NCBI GenBank assembly: GCA_030529505.1
Contig: JAUMWT010000003.1
Location: 58,253-122,252, forward strand
DNA length: 64,000 bases
Source: Allobrachymonas sp.
Lineage (GTDB): Bacteria > Pseudomonadota > Gammaproteobacteria > Burkholderiales > Burkholderiaceae_C
Direction of reading: 5' to 3'
The notes below the pieces were generated by a model, which worked only from the letters and a program-made list of their open reading frames with translations, did not search any database and was not told the origin of the DNA. Position 1 is the first letter of the stretch, and every line of letters starts with the position of its first letter. Shown piece by piece: positions 21,160 to 30,841 of the stretch. The position numbers and the translations under genes were made by a program.

Positions 21160-23015
21160 AGCGACTCCTGCACGGCATCGACCACCACACCCGGCTGCAC
21201 CGACATATCGGGCGCCACGCCCAACAGGCGCAGGGTTTGCTGCACCACATCGCTGAACACGGGCGCGGCCACCGCGCCGCCGTAAATGCTGCCGCGCGGG
21301 TCGTCGATCATCACGCCCACCACGATGCGCGGCGCTTCAACCGGCGCTACACCTACAAACGATGCGCGGTAATGTTTTTCGGAATAACTGCGGCCCACCT
21401 GCTTGCGCGAGGTGCCGGTTTTGCCGCCCACCGAATAACCGCTGGTGCGGGCCTGCTGCGCCGTGCCGCCCGGCAGCGTCACGAGGTGCAGCATGTGCAT
21501 CACGTCGCGCGCGACTTTGGAGCTGTACACGCGCACGCCTTGCGAGGCATCGACCGACTGGTAGCGGCCAGTGGCATCGGCTGCGCCTTCGCGCACGAGC
21601 GAAACGGGCATCAAAACGCCATCGCGCGCAAACACCGAGTAAGCGCGCGTGATCTGGAACAGGCTGGTGGACAAGCCATAGCCATACGACATGGTGGCGT
21701 GCTCGATCGGGCGCCAGTTTTTCCACGGCCGCAAGCGGCCGCTGGCAATGCCCGGGAAGGGCAAATCGGGCTTTTGCCCCAGGCCGACCTGGCGGAAGTT
21801 CTCCCACATGTCCTGCCGCGACATGCGCTGCGCGATCTTGACCACGCCCACATTGCTCGACTTCTGAATCACGCCGTTGACGGTGAGCGCGCCGTAATTT
21901 TTCACGTCGCCAATCGTCGCGCCATTGATGGTCATCCTGCCGGGCTCGGTCGAGATCACGGTGTTGGGCGTGATTTTTTTCTGATCCAGCGCCAGCGCCA
22001 CCGTCACCGGCTTGATGGTCGAGCCGGGTTCGAAAATATCGGTCAGCGCGCGATTGCGCAGTTGCTCGCCGCTCAGGTTCTTGCGGTTGTTGGGGTCATA
22101 ACTGGGGTAGTTGGCCAGGGCCAACACCTCGCCGGTTTGCACGTCCAGCACCACCACGCTGCCGCCCTTGGCGCGTTGGGCCGTCACGGCATCGCGCAGT
22201 TTTTGCCAGGCGAAGTACTGCACCTTGCTGTCAATCGTCAGGTGCAAGTCTTTGCCGTCCAGCGGCGGCACGCCGTCGCCCACGCTTTCCACCACGCGGC
22301 CCAGCCGGTCTTTGATGACGCGGCGCGAGCCGGGCTTGCCCGCCAGCTGCGTGTTGAAGGTGCGCTCAACGCCTTCCAGCCCCTTGTCTTCAATGTCGGT
22401 AAAGCCCACGATGTGAGCCACGGCTGCCCCTTCGGGGTATTGGCGGCGGTATTCCTTGCGCTGGTAAATGCCTGCGATGCCCAGTTCGGCAATCTTCTTG
22501 GCCACGTCTTCATCAACCTGGCGCTTGATGTAGACGAAGTTTTTCTGGTCGTTGGCCAGCTTGGCCTCCACGCTTTTGAGCGGCATCTCCAGCAGCTTGG
22601 CCATCTTGGCCAGCTTGCTGCGGTCGGCCTGCTGGTTGACCTCTTCAGGAAAAGCCCAGATCGCCTGCGCCGGAATGCTCGAAGCCAGAATCAGGCCATT
22701 GCGATCCAGAATGCGGCCACGGTTGGCCGGCAGCGTGAGCGTGCGCGCAAAGCGCACTTCGCCCTGGCGCACGAAAAAGTCGTTGCCGATGATCTGGATG
22801 TAGGCCGCACGCGCGCTCAAGCCCACAAAACCCAGCGCCAAGCCCGCCACGATCAGGCGGCTGCGCCACAGGGGCGTGTGGCTGGTGAGCAGGGGATTGA
22901 CGCCCAGTGACACGTTCTTGACGCCGTTGACGCTGGTGATGCCGCGCAGACTTTTTTGCAGCGCCTTTTCCTGGCGGCGGCTTTTCCACTGGCTGAAGCT
23001 CCACCCTTTTTTCAT
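21156..23015 (-). CDS. ftsI: Peptidoglycan D,D-transpeptidase FtsI (PBP3)
   Basis: Septal class B penicillin-binding protein that crosslinks peptidoglycan made by FtsW. It has 619 aa: a basic cytoplasmic N-terminus, one membrane anchor (LIVAGLALGFVGLSARAAYIQ, near 54-74), a PBP dimer domain, then the transpeptidase. Active-site motifs are FEPGSTIK (nucleophile Ser332), KSSN and KTGT. The ATG overlaps the ftsL stop as ATGA. The N-terminal tail is about 25 residues longer than in Escherichia coli. Confidence 0.97.
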   Translation of the reverse strand: MKKGWSFSQWKSRRQEKALQKSLRGITSVNGVKNVSLGVNPLLTSHTPLWRSRLIVAGLALGFVGLSARAAYIQIIGNDFFVRQGEVRFARTLTLPANRGRILDRNGLILASSIPAQAIWAFPEEVNQQADRSKLAKMAKLLEMPLKSVEAKLANDQKNFVYIKRQVDEDVAKKIAELGIAGIYQRKEYRRQYPEGAAVAHIVGFTDIEDKGLEGVERTFNTQLAGKPGSRRVIKDRLGRVVESVGDGVPPLDGKDLHLTIDSKVQYFAWQKLRDAVTAQRAKGGSVVVLDVQTGEVLALANYPSYDPNNRKNLSGEQLRNRALTDIFEPGSTIKPVTVALALDQKKITPNTVISTEPGRMTINGATIGDVKNYGALTVNGVIQKSSNVGVVKIAQRMSRQDMWENFRQVGLGQKPDLPFPGIASGRLRPWKNWRPIEHATMSYGYGLSTSLFQITRAYSVFARDGVLMPVSLVREGAADATGRYQSVDASQGVRVYSSKVARDVMHMLHLVTLPGGTAQQARTSGYSVGGKTGTSRKQVGRSYSEKHYRASFVGVAPVEAPRIVVGVMIDDPRGSIYGGAVAAPVFSDVVQQTLRLLGVAPDMSVQPGVVVDAVQESL

Positions 23016-23371
23016 GGCTGCCTCCGCGCATTCGTGGGAGCCGCCTGCATAGCCGCAGCGGGTTCTGCACGGGTGGCCACGGCCGCACCGCTGACCATGA
23101 CCACGCCTTTTTTCTCCATCACGTACTGGGTGATGGAAGGCGAAGCCTCGCGCATCTGCAAGCGTTTGCGCGCCGTGCTGTCCACCCGCAAAGCTGCGGC
23201 CTGGGCGCGCCGCTGCACGTCCAGCGCATCACGCTCGGTTTCCAGCCGACGGGCGGCGGCCTGCTCACGATCCACCGCCGTGAACAGCGTGCGCGACTGG
23301 TATTGCAACTGCACCAGATAGAAGGCGCTGCCCAGCACCGCCGCAAGCAGGAACAGGGTCAGGCGCATCAT
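23012..23371 (-). CDS. ftsL: Cell division protein FtsL
   Basis: Small bitopic divisome protein (119 aa) that forms a complex with FtsB and FtsQ. It has one N-terminal membrane helix ([20 protein letters not shown]), then a heptad-like coiled coil ([21 protein letters not shown]) and a variable tail rich in Ala. FtsL is poorly conserved, so identification rests on the topology and the position between rsmH and ftsI. ATGA overlap with the rsmH stop; a second ATG follows immediately. Confidence 0.92.
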   Translation of the reverse strand: MMRLTLFLLAAVLGSAFYLVQLQYQSRTLFTAVDREQAAARRLETERDALDVQRRAQAAALRVDSTARKRLQMREASPSITQYVMEKKGVVMVSGAAVATRAEPAAAMQAAPTNARRQP

Positions 23372-24303
23372 GCCGCCACCTCTTCTTCGCTGCGCACGGC
23401 CGTGCGCAAGATGGCGCTGCGCGCGCGCGGGTTGGCCCGCACCTCATCGGCCGAGGGGCGCAGGCGCTGCACATCGCGCAGCAGCATCGATGTTTTGCTG
23501 CGCGCAGCCACGGCGGGCAGGCGGCGATCGAACACTTCGCGCGAGTGGCGCTGCATGAACTGCTTGACGATGCGATCTTCCAGCGAATGGAAAGAAATCA
23601 CCGCCAGCACGCCGCCGGGCTTGAGGATCAGCAGCGCGGCGTCGAGCGCCTGCTTGAGCTCTTCAAGCTCGGCGTTGACGAAAATCCTAATAGCCTGAAA
23701 TGTGCGCGTTGCAGGGTCCTGACCCGGCTCGCGGGTTTTGACCGCGCCAGCCACGAGTTGGGCCAGTTCGGATGTGCTTGCAAGGCGGCCCCGCTCTTGC
23801 CGGCGAGCAACAATCGCCTTTGCAATCGATGCAGCAAACCGTTCTTCTCCATAGTCGCGTATCACCTCCGCTATCTGCTGCTCTGTGGCCGCAGCCAACC
23901 AATCGGCCGCGCTTTGGCCGCGCGTGGTGTCCATGCGCATGTCCAGCGGCCCTTCGTGCCGGAAAGAAAAGCCCCGCTCTGGCGTGTCGATCTGCGGTGA
24001 GCTGACCCCCAGATCCAGCAAGATGCCGTCCACGCTGCGCGCAGGCAGCTCGCGCATGTCGGCAAAGCTGGCGTGGCGAATCTCGAAACGGGCGTCGTCC
24101 ATCACGCTGCGTGCATGCGCAATGGCTTGCGGGTCTTTGTCAAAAGCCAGCAGCCGCCCTTGCGGCCCAAGCCGCGCCAGAATGGCCTGGCTGTGGCCGC
24201 CGCGACCGAAGGTGCCGTCCACATAACAGCCATCGGCCTCGTGCACCAGCGCGGCAACCGCTTCCTGCAGCAGAACGGGAATGTGTGTTTGAGAGGCTTG
24301 CAT
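23368..24303 (-). CDS. rsmH: 16S rRNA (cytosine(1402)-N4)-methyltransferase RsmH
   Basis: Methylates N4 of C1402 in the ribosomal P-site decoding region. The 311-aa protein shows [10 protein letters not shown], the SAM-binding motif [36 protein letters not shown] and the C-terminal [14 protein letters not shown]. It is the second dcw gene, 8 bases after mraZ. Confidence 0.97.
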   Translation of the reverse strand: MQASQTHIPVLLQEAVAALVHEADGCYVDGTFGRGGHSQAILARLGPQGRLLAFDKDPQAIAHARSVMDDARFEIRHASFADMRELPARSVDGILLDLGVSSPQIDTPERGFSFRHEGPLDMRMDTTRGQSAADWLAAATEQQIAEVIRDYGEERFAASIAKAIVARRQERGRLASTSELAQLVAGAVKTREPGQDPATRTFQAIRIFVNAELEELKQALDAALLILKPGGVLAVISFHSLEDRIVKQFMQRHSREVFDRRLPAVAARSKTSMLLRDVQRLRPSADEVRANPRARSAILRTAVRSEEEVAA

Positions 24304-24311
24304 CCCTCACC

Positions 24312-24746
24312 TCAGAACACGAAGTTGTTGAGCGCATCGGGCAAGGGCTGCTCGCGCGCCTGCGCCTCTTTGGCGGCGTAGACCTGCTTGTCCCACAGCT
24401 CGAAGTGGCTGCCATTGCCCAGCAAGAGGGCGTCTTTGCCCATGCGCGAAGCCTCGCGCAATTCCGGCGAGAGCAGAATGCGCCCGCTGCTGGCGTCCAT
24501 TTCCAGCGCCATGGCATTGCTCAGCACGATGCGTTTTTGCCAGGAGGCCGACATGGGCCAAGCGGCCACGCGTTCGCGGAAGGTCACCCACTCCGCCTCA
24601 GGAAAGAGCAAGAGGCAATCCTCTTGAAAGTGGCGCGTGATGTGCAAGCGCCCGCCCGAGCTTTCGACCAGGCTGTCGCGATAGCGGGTCGGAATGGCAA
24701 TCCGGCCTTTGGCATCGACAGAGAGGGTGCTGGCACCTTCGAACAC
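24312..24746 (-). CDS. mraZ: Transcriptional regulator MraZ
   Basis: AbrB-like DNA-binding protein of 144 aa that autoregulates the dcw operon. Two SpoVT/AbrB repeats are visible: DAKGRIAIPTRYRD near residues 11-24 and DASSGRILLSPELRE near 84-98. It starts with GTG; AGGA lies 9 bases upstream. It is the first gene of the cluster, and probable binding boxes lie 55-80 bases upstream. Confidence 0.96.
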   Translation of the reverse strand: MFEGASTLSVDAKGRIAIPTRYRDSLVESSGGRLHITRHFQEDCLLLFPEAEWVTFRERVAAWPMSASWQKRIVLSNAMALEMDASSGRILLSPELREASRMGKDALLLGNGSHFELWDKQVYAAKEAQAREQPLPDALNNFVF

Positions 24747-24800
24747 GGGCTATCCTGGTTGGGTCAAACGAGCAATCTGGCGAAAAATGGCCTTTTTCGC

Positions 24801-24826
24801 CACTTTTCATCACTTTTTGACACTTT
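24801..24826 (-). promoter_or_regulatory. Probable MraZ operator: three AAAGTG boxes, 10-bp period
   Basis: On the minus strand AAAGTG occurs at 24821-24826, 24811-24816 and 24801-24806, exactly 10 bp apart and so on one face of the helix. MraZ is known to bind short direct repeats upstream of its own gene. The AAAGTG-N4 array resembles the repeat described for Mycoplasma MraZ. The function is inferred from position and pattern. Confidence 0.7.
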
Positions 24827-24996
24827 ACCAGCAAAGACCAACTGCCGCAATATCGCAAGCGTGATTTTTTTCTAATGAAATCAAATAATTAGTGGCAAAC
24901 GCTCAAGCAAAAATCGGCTTTTTTGAAAATATTTTTATTGGAAAATAATGGCTTATCGCGGCTTATAAAAGTAATGCTTGAATGTAAACAAAATAG
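24827..24996 (-). promoter_or_regulatory. AT-rich region likely carrying the dcw promoter
   Basis: The stretch between hslU and the MraZ boxes is visibly AT-rich, unlike its surroundings. It contains several weak -10-like hexamers on the minus strand. I cannot choose one -35/-10 pair. Its position just upstream of mraZ boxes makes it the likely main dcw promoter. Confidence 0.5.
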
Positions 24997-26349
24997 TCAC
25001 AGAATGTATCGGGAAAGGTCTTCGTTCTGACTCAATTCGCCCAGGCGGGCATCGACATAGGCCGCATCAATGGTCACGGTTTGCCCCTGCCAGCTGCTGG
25101 CGGCAAAGCTGACTTCATCCAGCAAGCGCTCCATCACCGTTGAGAGGCGGCGCGCCCCGATGTTTTCGGTGCGTTCGTTCACATCAAACGCGATGTGCGC
25201 CAGGCGCGTGATGCCCTCGGGCGTGAAGTCCAGCGTCACGCCTTCGGTCGCCAGCAGCGCCTGGTATTGCTTGACCAGCGAAGCATGCGTTTGCGTGAGG
25301 ATGGCCTCGAAGTCTTGCACCGACAGGCTTTGCAACTCCACCCGAATCGGAAAGCGTCCTTGCAGTTCGGGAATCAGGTCGCTGGGCTTGCTCAAATGAA
25401 ACGCGCCCGATGCCACGAACAGGATGTGGTCGGTTTTGACCATGCCGTATTTGGTGCTCACCGTCGTGCCTTCCACCAGCGGTAGCAGGTCGCGCTGCAC
25501 GCCCTGACGCGACACGTCGGCGCCGCTGCGCCCCTCCGAACCGGCCACTTTGTCGATTTCATCGATGAAGACGATGCCGTTTTGCTCGGCATTGCTCAGG
25601 GCCTGGCTGCGAATCTCTTCTTCGTTCACGAGCTTGGCGGCTTCTTCTTCGGTCAACAGGCGCAGGGCCTCGGCGATTTTGAGGCGGCGCGTTTTGCGCT
25701 TGTCTTGCTGCATGTGGCTGAACATGGAACGCAACTGCTCGGCCATTTCCTCCATGCCGGCCGGCCCCATGATCTGCATGGAAGGCGCGGCATCGGGCAG
25801 GTCGATTTCAATCTCTTTGTCATCCAACTGGCCTTCGCGCAGCTTTTTGCGAAAAGCCTGGCGCGTGGCATTGCCGGTGCTGGTGGCCTGCGCCTGCACG
25901 TCGGTGGCTTGCGCGCCATCCGCCCCGCGCGCCGTGGGCAGCAGGATGTCGAGAATGCGCTCCTCGGCCATCTCTTCGGCGCGGTGTTGCTGGGTGCGCA
26001 CGGCCGCCTCGCGCGTTTGCTTGATGGACACTTCGACCAGGTCGCGGATGATGGCGTCCACATCCTTGCCCACATAGCCCACTTCGGTGAACTTGGTGGC
26101 TTCGACCTTGATGAAAGGCGCATCGGCCAGGCGCGCCAGGCGGCGGGCGATTTCGGTTTTGCCCACGCCCGTCGGCCCGATCATGAGGATGTTCTTGGGC
26201 GTGATTTCCGGGCGCAATTTTTCATCCACCTGCTGGCGGCGCCAGCGGTTGCGCAGGGCGATGGCCACCGCGCGCTTGGCGGCTTGCTGGCCAACGATGT
26301 GGCGATCCAGTTCAGAGACGATTTCCTGAGGGGTCATGGAAGAAGACAT
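24997..26349 (-). CDS. hslU: ATP-dependent protease ATPase subunit HslU
   Basis: AAA+ unfoldase (ClpY) that feeds proteins to HslV. It has 450 aa. The Walker A loop GPTGVGKT is at residues 58-65, the pore-loop GYVG near residue 92, Walker B FIDEID near residue 262, and sensor-2 IGARRL near 396. The tail LSRYIL is the type that docks into HslV. An intermediate I domain lies between Walker A and B. No Shine-Dalgarno is visible. Unusually, 513 bases separate it from hslV, where family B repeat copy 1 is inserted. Confidence 0.97.
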   Translation of the reverse strand: MSSSMTPQEIVSELDRHIVGQQAAKRAVAIALRNRWRRQQVDEKLRPEITPKNILMIGPTGVGKTEIARRLARLADAPFIKVEATKFTEVGYVGKDVDAIIRDLVEVSIKQTREAAVRTQQHRAEEMAEERILDILLPTARGADGAQATDVQAQATSTGNATRQAFRKKLREGQLDDKEIEIDLPDAAPSMQIMGPAGMEEMAEQLRSMFSHMQQDKRKTRRLKIAEALRLLTEEEAAKLVNEEEIRSQALSNAEQNGIVFIDEIDKVAGSEGRSGADVSRQGVQRDLLPLVEGTTVSTKYGMVKTDHILFVASGAFHLSKPSDLIPELQGRFPIRVELQSLSVQDFEAILTQTHASLVKQYQALLATEGVTLDFTPEGITRLAHIAFDVNERTENIGARRLSTVMERLLDEVSFAASSWQGQTVTIDAAYVDARLGELSQNEDLSRYIL

Positions 26350-26698
26350 GGCAAATCAAACAAGAAAAAGGTTTTTATCCAGCAGCCCGCGTTTGCAAGT
26401 TTGCAAGCGCAGGCCCATTCATTCAAACAAAAATGGCAGCCGGTGCGACGGCACAGCGGCATCGGCCCAAGCAGCCGACTCATCACTCACCACGCGTGCA
26501 GGCCAAGCATGCATGGCCCAACAGTTGCAGGCACGGCTTCTGTACGGTTGGGGCCTGCAGCGCCCCCATTGCGACCAGACGCAGCCCCATCGGCAGCGGC
26601 CCAGCACCTGCGCGCGATTGATGCGATTGAGTCATGCGCTTGGGGCGACATCCGACTTCAGCGCGCCTTGATGAACAGCGCCGCAGCATCCGCAGCAC
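26350..26698. other. Intergenic part of the hslV-hslU gap
   Basis: No supported gene. A short direct repeat TTTGCAAGTTTGCAAG near 26391 is the only structure noticed. Together with the adjacent repeat element this separates two genes that are normally nearly contiguous. Confidence 0.5.
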
Positions 26699-26701
26699 TC
26701 A

Positions 26702-26862
26702 GAACCTGTTCAAAATCTCCTCGCGGGCGCTTGAAAATGGAAGCGGGCGGTCTGCTACGTTGCAGATCTTGCCTATAGCACGAGCTATGCACTTCGATTT
26801 GCGCCTTGCTTCCCATCCCGTTCCATCTCCAATCGCCTCACGTTGAGATTTTGAACAGCTTC
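26702..26862 (+). repeat. Dispersed inverted-repeat element, family B copy 1
   Basis: A 161-bp element with ends GAACCTGTTCAAAATCTC and GAGATTTTGAACAGCTTC, inverted repeats matching at 17 of 18 positions. It is flanked by TCA on both sides (26699-26701 and 26863-26865), a likely 3-bp target duplication. The right-hand TCA is exactly the stop codon of hslV on the minus strand. The first bases of the ends match those of family A, while the interior does not. No coding capacity. Confidence 0.78.
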
Positions 26863-27408
26863 TCACAGCGTTTCCACCGTGTGCTGCATATTGGTGTAGA
26901 TGCACAGCTCGCCCGCAATGGCCAGGGATTTGCGCACGATCTCTTCGGCCGAGAGTTCGGTGTTGTCGAGCAAGGCGCGTGCGGCGGCCTGGGCATAGGT
27001 GCTGCCCGAGCCGATGGCCACGATCCCGTGCTCGGGCTCCAGCACGTCGCCGTTGCCGGTGATGATGAGCGAGGCATCGCGATTGGCCACGGCCAGCATG
27101 GCTTCGAGCTTGCGCAACACGCGGTCGGTGCGCCAATCGCGCGTCAATTCGATGGCCGCGCGCACCAGATGGCCCTGGTGCTTTTCGAGCTTGGCCTCGA
27201 ATCGCTCGAACAGCGTGAAGGCGTCGGCCGTGGCGCCGGCAAAGCCGGCCAGCACCTGATCTTTGTACAAGCGACGCACTTTGCGCGCCGAATGCTTGAC
27301 CACCACATGCCCCAGCGTGACTTGCCCGTCGCCGCCCAGGGCCACTTCCACGCCCTGCGGCGTTTGGCGCCGCACGCTCAAGATGGTGGTTCCGTGAAAT
27401 TGCTCCAT
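26863..27408 (-). CDS. hslV: ATP-dependent protease subunit HslV
   Basis: Proteasome-beta-like peptidase (ClpQ), partner of HslU. It has 181 aa. The start [14 protein letters not shown] implies a short propeptide and a catalytic N-terminal threonine at residue 7. The blocks [12 protein letters not shown] and [23 protein letters not shown] match the family. A GGAG site precedes this ATG; the longer frame to 27480 is not supported. The stop codon coincides with one flank of repeat family B copy 1, so the insertion left the protein end intact. Confidence 0.96.
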   Translation of the reverse strand: MEQFHGTTILSVRRQTPQGVEVALGGDGQVTLGHVVVKHSARKVRRLYKDQVLAGFAGATADAFTLFERFEAKLEKHQGHLVRAAIELTRDWRTDRVLRKLEAMLAVANRDASLIITGNGDVLEPEHGIVAIGSGSTYAQAAARALLDNTELSAEEIVRKSLAIAGELCIYTNMQHTVETL

Positions 27409-27755
27409 GAAAAAACTCCGGAAAAAACAAGTGTGTCTGCCCGCAGCCTCAAACATTGCGCCGCTGGGCAAATGACTCAAAAAATGGGTTCAGGCCATCT
27501 GTTGGCGTCTGCTCAGGCTGTGCTTGATGCGAAAGCGGATGCGGCCTCCACTGCCACGCAAAGCCGCACAGGTTTTGCAGCTTGAGGGTCTTCATCCAAT
27601 CGGCCAGGCTACGTGGATCGTGTCTCCAGCACTCGCCCAAGCCCCACGCGCATGCAGCGTTTTTTTGCCGATCTCTGCACTTGGGCGCAAACCTGGATTG
27701 AAGGCCTTGGCAAACCGCTTCGCATCATCAAGGGGGGCGTCACTCGCAGCCCCTG
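27409..27755. other. Intergenic region, no gene seen
   Basis: About 350 bases between hslV and the STAS-domain gene, both on the minus strand. No convincing open frame, stem-loop terminator or repeat was found. Confidence 0.5.
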
Positions 27756-30176
27756 TCAATCGCGGCGCAGCCTGACCGTGGCTTGCGCCGTGATGCCCAT
27801 GACGCGCCAGAACACCGCCAGCAAGCGGTTGACCTGCACGAATTGAATGCGGCGCTGTGCGTTTTGCGGCTCCATCAGCCACTCCAGCAAGGCCACGGCC
27901 GCGGGGTAGTCCATGCCATTGAACTGGCTGCAGTCGATCACGCAGAAATCGCCCTGGCAGGCGGTGCTCACGGCCTGCAACAGCGCCTGGATATTGCCCT
28001 GGAAGGTGCCCTTCCATTGCAGAGGGTGTTTGAGCGTGGCTTCTTCATCTTTCGACAGATCGGCGCCGCCGTGGGCCAAAGCGGAGTCTGCCTGCTTGCC
28101 GTCGAGCATCGACAAGGCGTTGTCCGCATCGATGAAGTGGCAGCGCGTGCGCACCCAGGAAGGGGGAGACTCCTCCAGCGCCACGCAATAGTCCAGGGCC
28201 ACCCGGTCGAACGCTTCTTGCCCGTGCATGATGCGCACCAGCTCCAAGCGCAGCAGCCACAGCAGCGACAACAGGGGCGAGGCCACGCCGTTTTGCGCCT
28301 CGATGGCTCTGAGGCAGCAGGCCATCAATTGTTCGCTGCCCCACATCAGCAAATCAACCTTGCGCCCGGCCAAATCGCGGAACTGGTCCAGCAAGGGCTC
28401 TACGGCATCGTCCTGAATGGTTTGCAGCATCTGCCAGTCCAGCAGCACCTGGGGCGGCTGTGTCATCAACTGGGCCCGCAGCAGCATCACATCCGTCAGA
28501 TCCAGCTCGGCCGGGCAGCGCCAGCCGTTCTGGACGGAGTAATCGATGTCGGCGAAGGAGCCCAGCGTGCTCAAGATGCGCGTGGCCTCCCCCAGGTCGG
28601 CCCCCTGGTACTGCGGGGCCGAGCGATCGAAATGCCGCACCATTTCGATGCTGGCGGCTTCGAATTTCTCTTCCTGCTCGGTACTGCGGTAGAAGTCGAG
28701 CAGCGCCAGCAGCACATGCGGCTCTTGCGTCTGGCCCTGCCCCATGCGGGCGCGCAATTGCTCGGCCTGCGCCAATTCCTGCAATTGCGCCTCGGCCTGC
28801 TCAAGCTGACCCTGCACGAACAGAATGGCCGGCTCGTTCAGGCATTCCGGCAGATCGGCCGGCGTGTATTCCGGCGGAACAACGATGCGGGGCTGCAAGG
28901 CCTGCTCGCCATACAGCTCGGCCTGCGCCTCGACCATCGAGCGCGAATCGGCCTCGGCCAGCGGGTGCAGGGGCAGCTCACCTTCAGCCGCAGACAAGCC
29001 GCCCGAAGTGAGCGCACCGTGCGTCTCTTCCGGCGGAAACTCGGTGAAGGCATCGCGGTAGACAAAAGTCGATTCCGATCGTGCCGCGGGCTGATCCGCC
29101 GAAAAGTCCACCTGCTCGCCGATACCCTGCATGGGTGATGCTGGGGCATAGCCCCCTCGCCGCAGCGGTGCCGCCGCCGCAGAGGCAGTTGGCTGCGCGG
29201 CAACTGTTGCGTCCGGCGATAGAGAAGCCGGCACGGGCGCAGGCACCACCGCCGCAAGCGGCTGCGGGGGCGCAGCGGGAGCTGCAGAAAGCGGCGCAGG
29301 CGAAGCGCCCGCAACAGGCCCGGCTGGAGCCATCGCAGCAAGCGCTGCCGGGCTGCCTGCTGGTGTCGGGGGGCGCCCATGCGGCGCCACCGGAGACGGC
29401 GCTGGAGCCCCACCCCTTGCGGCTTGCGCTGCTTGTGCCGTTTGCGCAGGAAGCGGCGAAGGCGCTGGAGCTGCTGGAGCAACCCTTTGGACAGGCGGCT
29501 GCATGGGCGATGCAGGCTGCGTTTGCTGCGGGGGTGGCGCAACGACCGGCGCAGGGGCTGGCTCCACACTCGGCGTGGCCGCGGGCTGTGCCACCGGCTG
29601 CACGGGCAGCCCTTCCAACATGGACGGATCAAACGCAATCACGTCGCTGTTCTGCAGCGCATCAGGCATATCGAATTGCACGGCTTGCGTTTCGATCAGC
29701 ATCTGGGTTTTGGGCACTTCCCTCTGAATGGGAATTTGCGTATGCAGGGGCTTGGTTTTGTCCACGCTGTCCCACCACTGCTCGGCCATTTGCTGCTCAA
29801 TGCGATCAATCTTGTCGCTGAAATTGGCAATGAGCGTTGGTTTTTGCACTGCCGCCACTTTCGCCGCTTCAGCCGACTCGGCGCTGGCCGACTGTCTGGA
29901 ATGGGCGCTAACCATGCTGTGCGCATTGGGCGCGCTGGCGCCGGCCCGCACCTGGCGCAGCATGGCAAACTCCTGGATGCGGATGTTGCGATTGTCTTTG
30001 CGGCGCTGATGGCGCATGGCGAGGATTTCCGCCTGCGTCAATTGCAGGCCCTCGCCGCTCAGGGCCTTGCCTTTCCGGCCTGCCTGGGCGCCGCCATCCA
30101 GAGCCGACCAGTCGGTGGTGGGATTGGCAACGAAGCGAGCCAGCTTACTCAGAAATTTACTTTTATCCTGTGCCAT
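27756..30176 (-). CDS. Large STAS-domain protein with Pro/Ala-rich linker
   Basis: Unknown function. The 806-aa protein starts MAQDKSKFLSKLARFV, with GGAG 10 bases upstream; the frame to 30254 is longer but unsupported. Residues about 1-190 are charged and contain a possible coiled coil (FSDKIDRIEQQMAEQWW). Residues about 210-385 are almost entirely Ala, Pro and Gln, a probable disordered linker. Residues about 480-720 form an alpha-helical, TPR-like region. The C-terminal ~85 residues (FCVIDCSQFNGMDYPAAVALLEWL) resemble a STAS domain, used for anti-sigma or NTP-dependent interactions. It lies between dksA and hslV on the same strand. No signal peptide or membrane helix is seen, so it should be cytoplasmic. 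Confidence 0.75.
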   Translation of the reverse strand: MAQDKSKFLSKLARFVANPTTDWSALDGGAQAGRKGKALSGEGLQLTQAEILAMRHQRRKDNRNIRIQEFAMLRQVRAGASAPNAHSMVSAHSRQSASAESAEAAKVAAVQKPTLIANFSDKIDRIEQQMAEQWWDSVDKTKPLHTQIPIQREVPKTQMLIETQAVQFDMPDALQNSDVIAFDPSMLEGLPVQPVAQPAATPSVEPAPAPVVAPPPQQTQPASPMQPPVQRVAPAAPAPSPLPAQTAQAAQAARGGAPAPSPVAPHGRPPTPAGSPAALAAMAPAGPVAGASPAPLSAAPAAPPQPLAAVVPAPVPASLSPDATVAAQPTASAAAAPLRRGGYAPASPMQGIGEQVDFSADQPAARSESTFVYRDAFTEFPPEETHGALTSGGLSAAEGELPLHPLAEADSRSMVEAQAELYGEQALQPRIVVPPEYTPADLPECLNEPAILFVQGQLEQAEAQLQELAQAEQLRARMGQGQTQEPHVLLALLDFYRSTEQEEKFEAASIEMVRHFDRSAPQYQGADLGEATRILSTLGSFADIDYSVQNGWRCPAELDLTDVMLLRAQLMTQPPQVLLDWQMLQTIQDDAVEPLLDQFRDLAGRKVDLLMWGSEQLMACCLRAIEAQNGVASPLLSLLWLLRLELVRIMHGQEAFDRVALDYCVALEESPPSWVRTRCHFIDADNALSMLDGKQADSALAHGGADLSKDEEATLKHPLQWKGTFQGNIQALLQAVSTACQGDFCVIDCSQFNGMDYPAAVALLEWLMEPQNAQRRIQFVQVNRLLAVFWRVMGITAQATVRLRRD

Positions 30177-30243
30177 GGCTTGTTGACTCCATCCCCCCTG
30201 CATGCGCTTGCCCAACGGCGGCAAGCCTTGCCTGAAGGGCGGC

Positions 30244-30807
30244 TCAATCCCCAAACAGTTTCTGTTTCATTTCGCGGCGCTGCTGCGCCTCCAGCGAAAG
30301 GGTCGCTGTCGGGCGCGCCAGCAGGCGGGCCACGCCGATGGGCTCGCCCGTTTCATCGCAATAGCCGTATTCGCCCGCGTCGATCAGGTGAATGGACTGC
30401 TCGATTTTCTTGAGCAGCTTGCGCTCGCGGTCGCGCGTGCGCAGTTCCAGTGCGTGCTCTTCTTCAATGGTCGCGCGGTCGGCCGGATCGGGCACCACCA
30501 CCGCGCCTTCACGCAGGTTCTCGGCGGTTTCGCCTGCGTTGTCGAGGATTTCCTGGCGCAGTTGCTGCAGCTTGTGCTTGAAAAAAGCCAGCTGCGCATC
30601 GTTCATGTACTGCTCATCGGGCATGGACAGCACCTCTGCGTCGCTCAATTCGTGCGGGGGCTTTTTCTTCCAGTTGTTGCTCAACTTGGGATCTTTCTGC
30701 ATCACGGCCAGATTGGCAGCCGCCGTTTGCTTGGCGGGCGCGCCCGCTGCGGCCTTGGCCGTTTTTTTGGTCTGACTGGCAGAAGATGTCTGGATTGTGC
30801 GAGCCAC
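30244..30807 (-). CDS. dksA: RNA polymerase-binding protein DksA, lacking zinc cysteines
   Basis: Binds the RNA polymerase secondary channel and with ppGpp adjusts transcription of rRNA and amino-acid genes. It has 187 aa. An N-terminal Lys/Ala tail precedes the coiled-coil domain (FKHKLQQLRQEI, near residues 75-130). The globular part reads YGYCDETGEPIGVARLLARP, then LSLEAQQRREMKQK. The canonical four-cysteine finger (CxxC...CxxC) keeps only one Cys, so zinc binding is unlikely; this form is known in alpha- and some betaproteobacteria. Start choice: GGAAGG lies 9 bases before the GTG at 30807 but only 1-2 bases before the GTG at 30816. Confidence 0.92.
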   Translation of the reverse strand: MARTIQTSSASQTKKTAKAAAGAPAKQTAAANLAVMQKDPKLSNNWKKKPPHELSDAEVLSMPDEQYMNDAQLAFFKHKLQQLRQEILDNAGETAENLREGAVVVPDPADRATIEEEHALELRTRDRERKLLKKIEQSIHLIDAGEYGYCDETGEPIGVARLLARPTATLSLEAQQRREMKQKLFGD

Positions 30808-30841
30808 TGCGTACACCCTTCCAATAAAAACACGAACGGGA

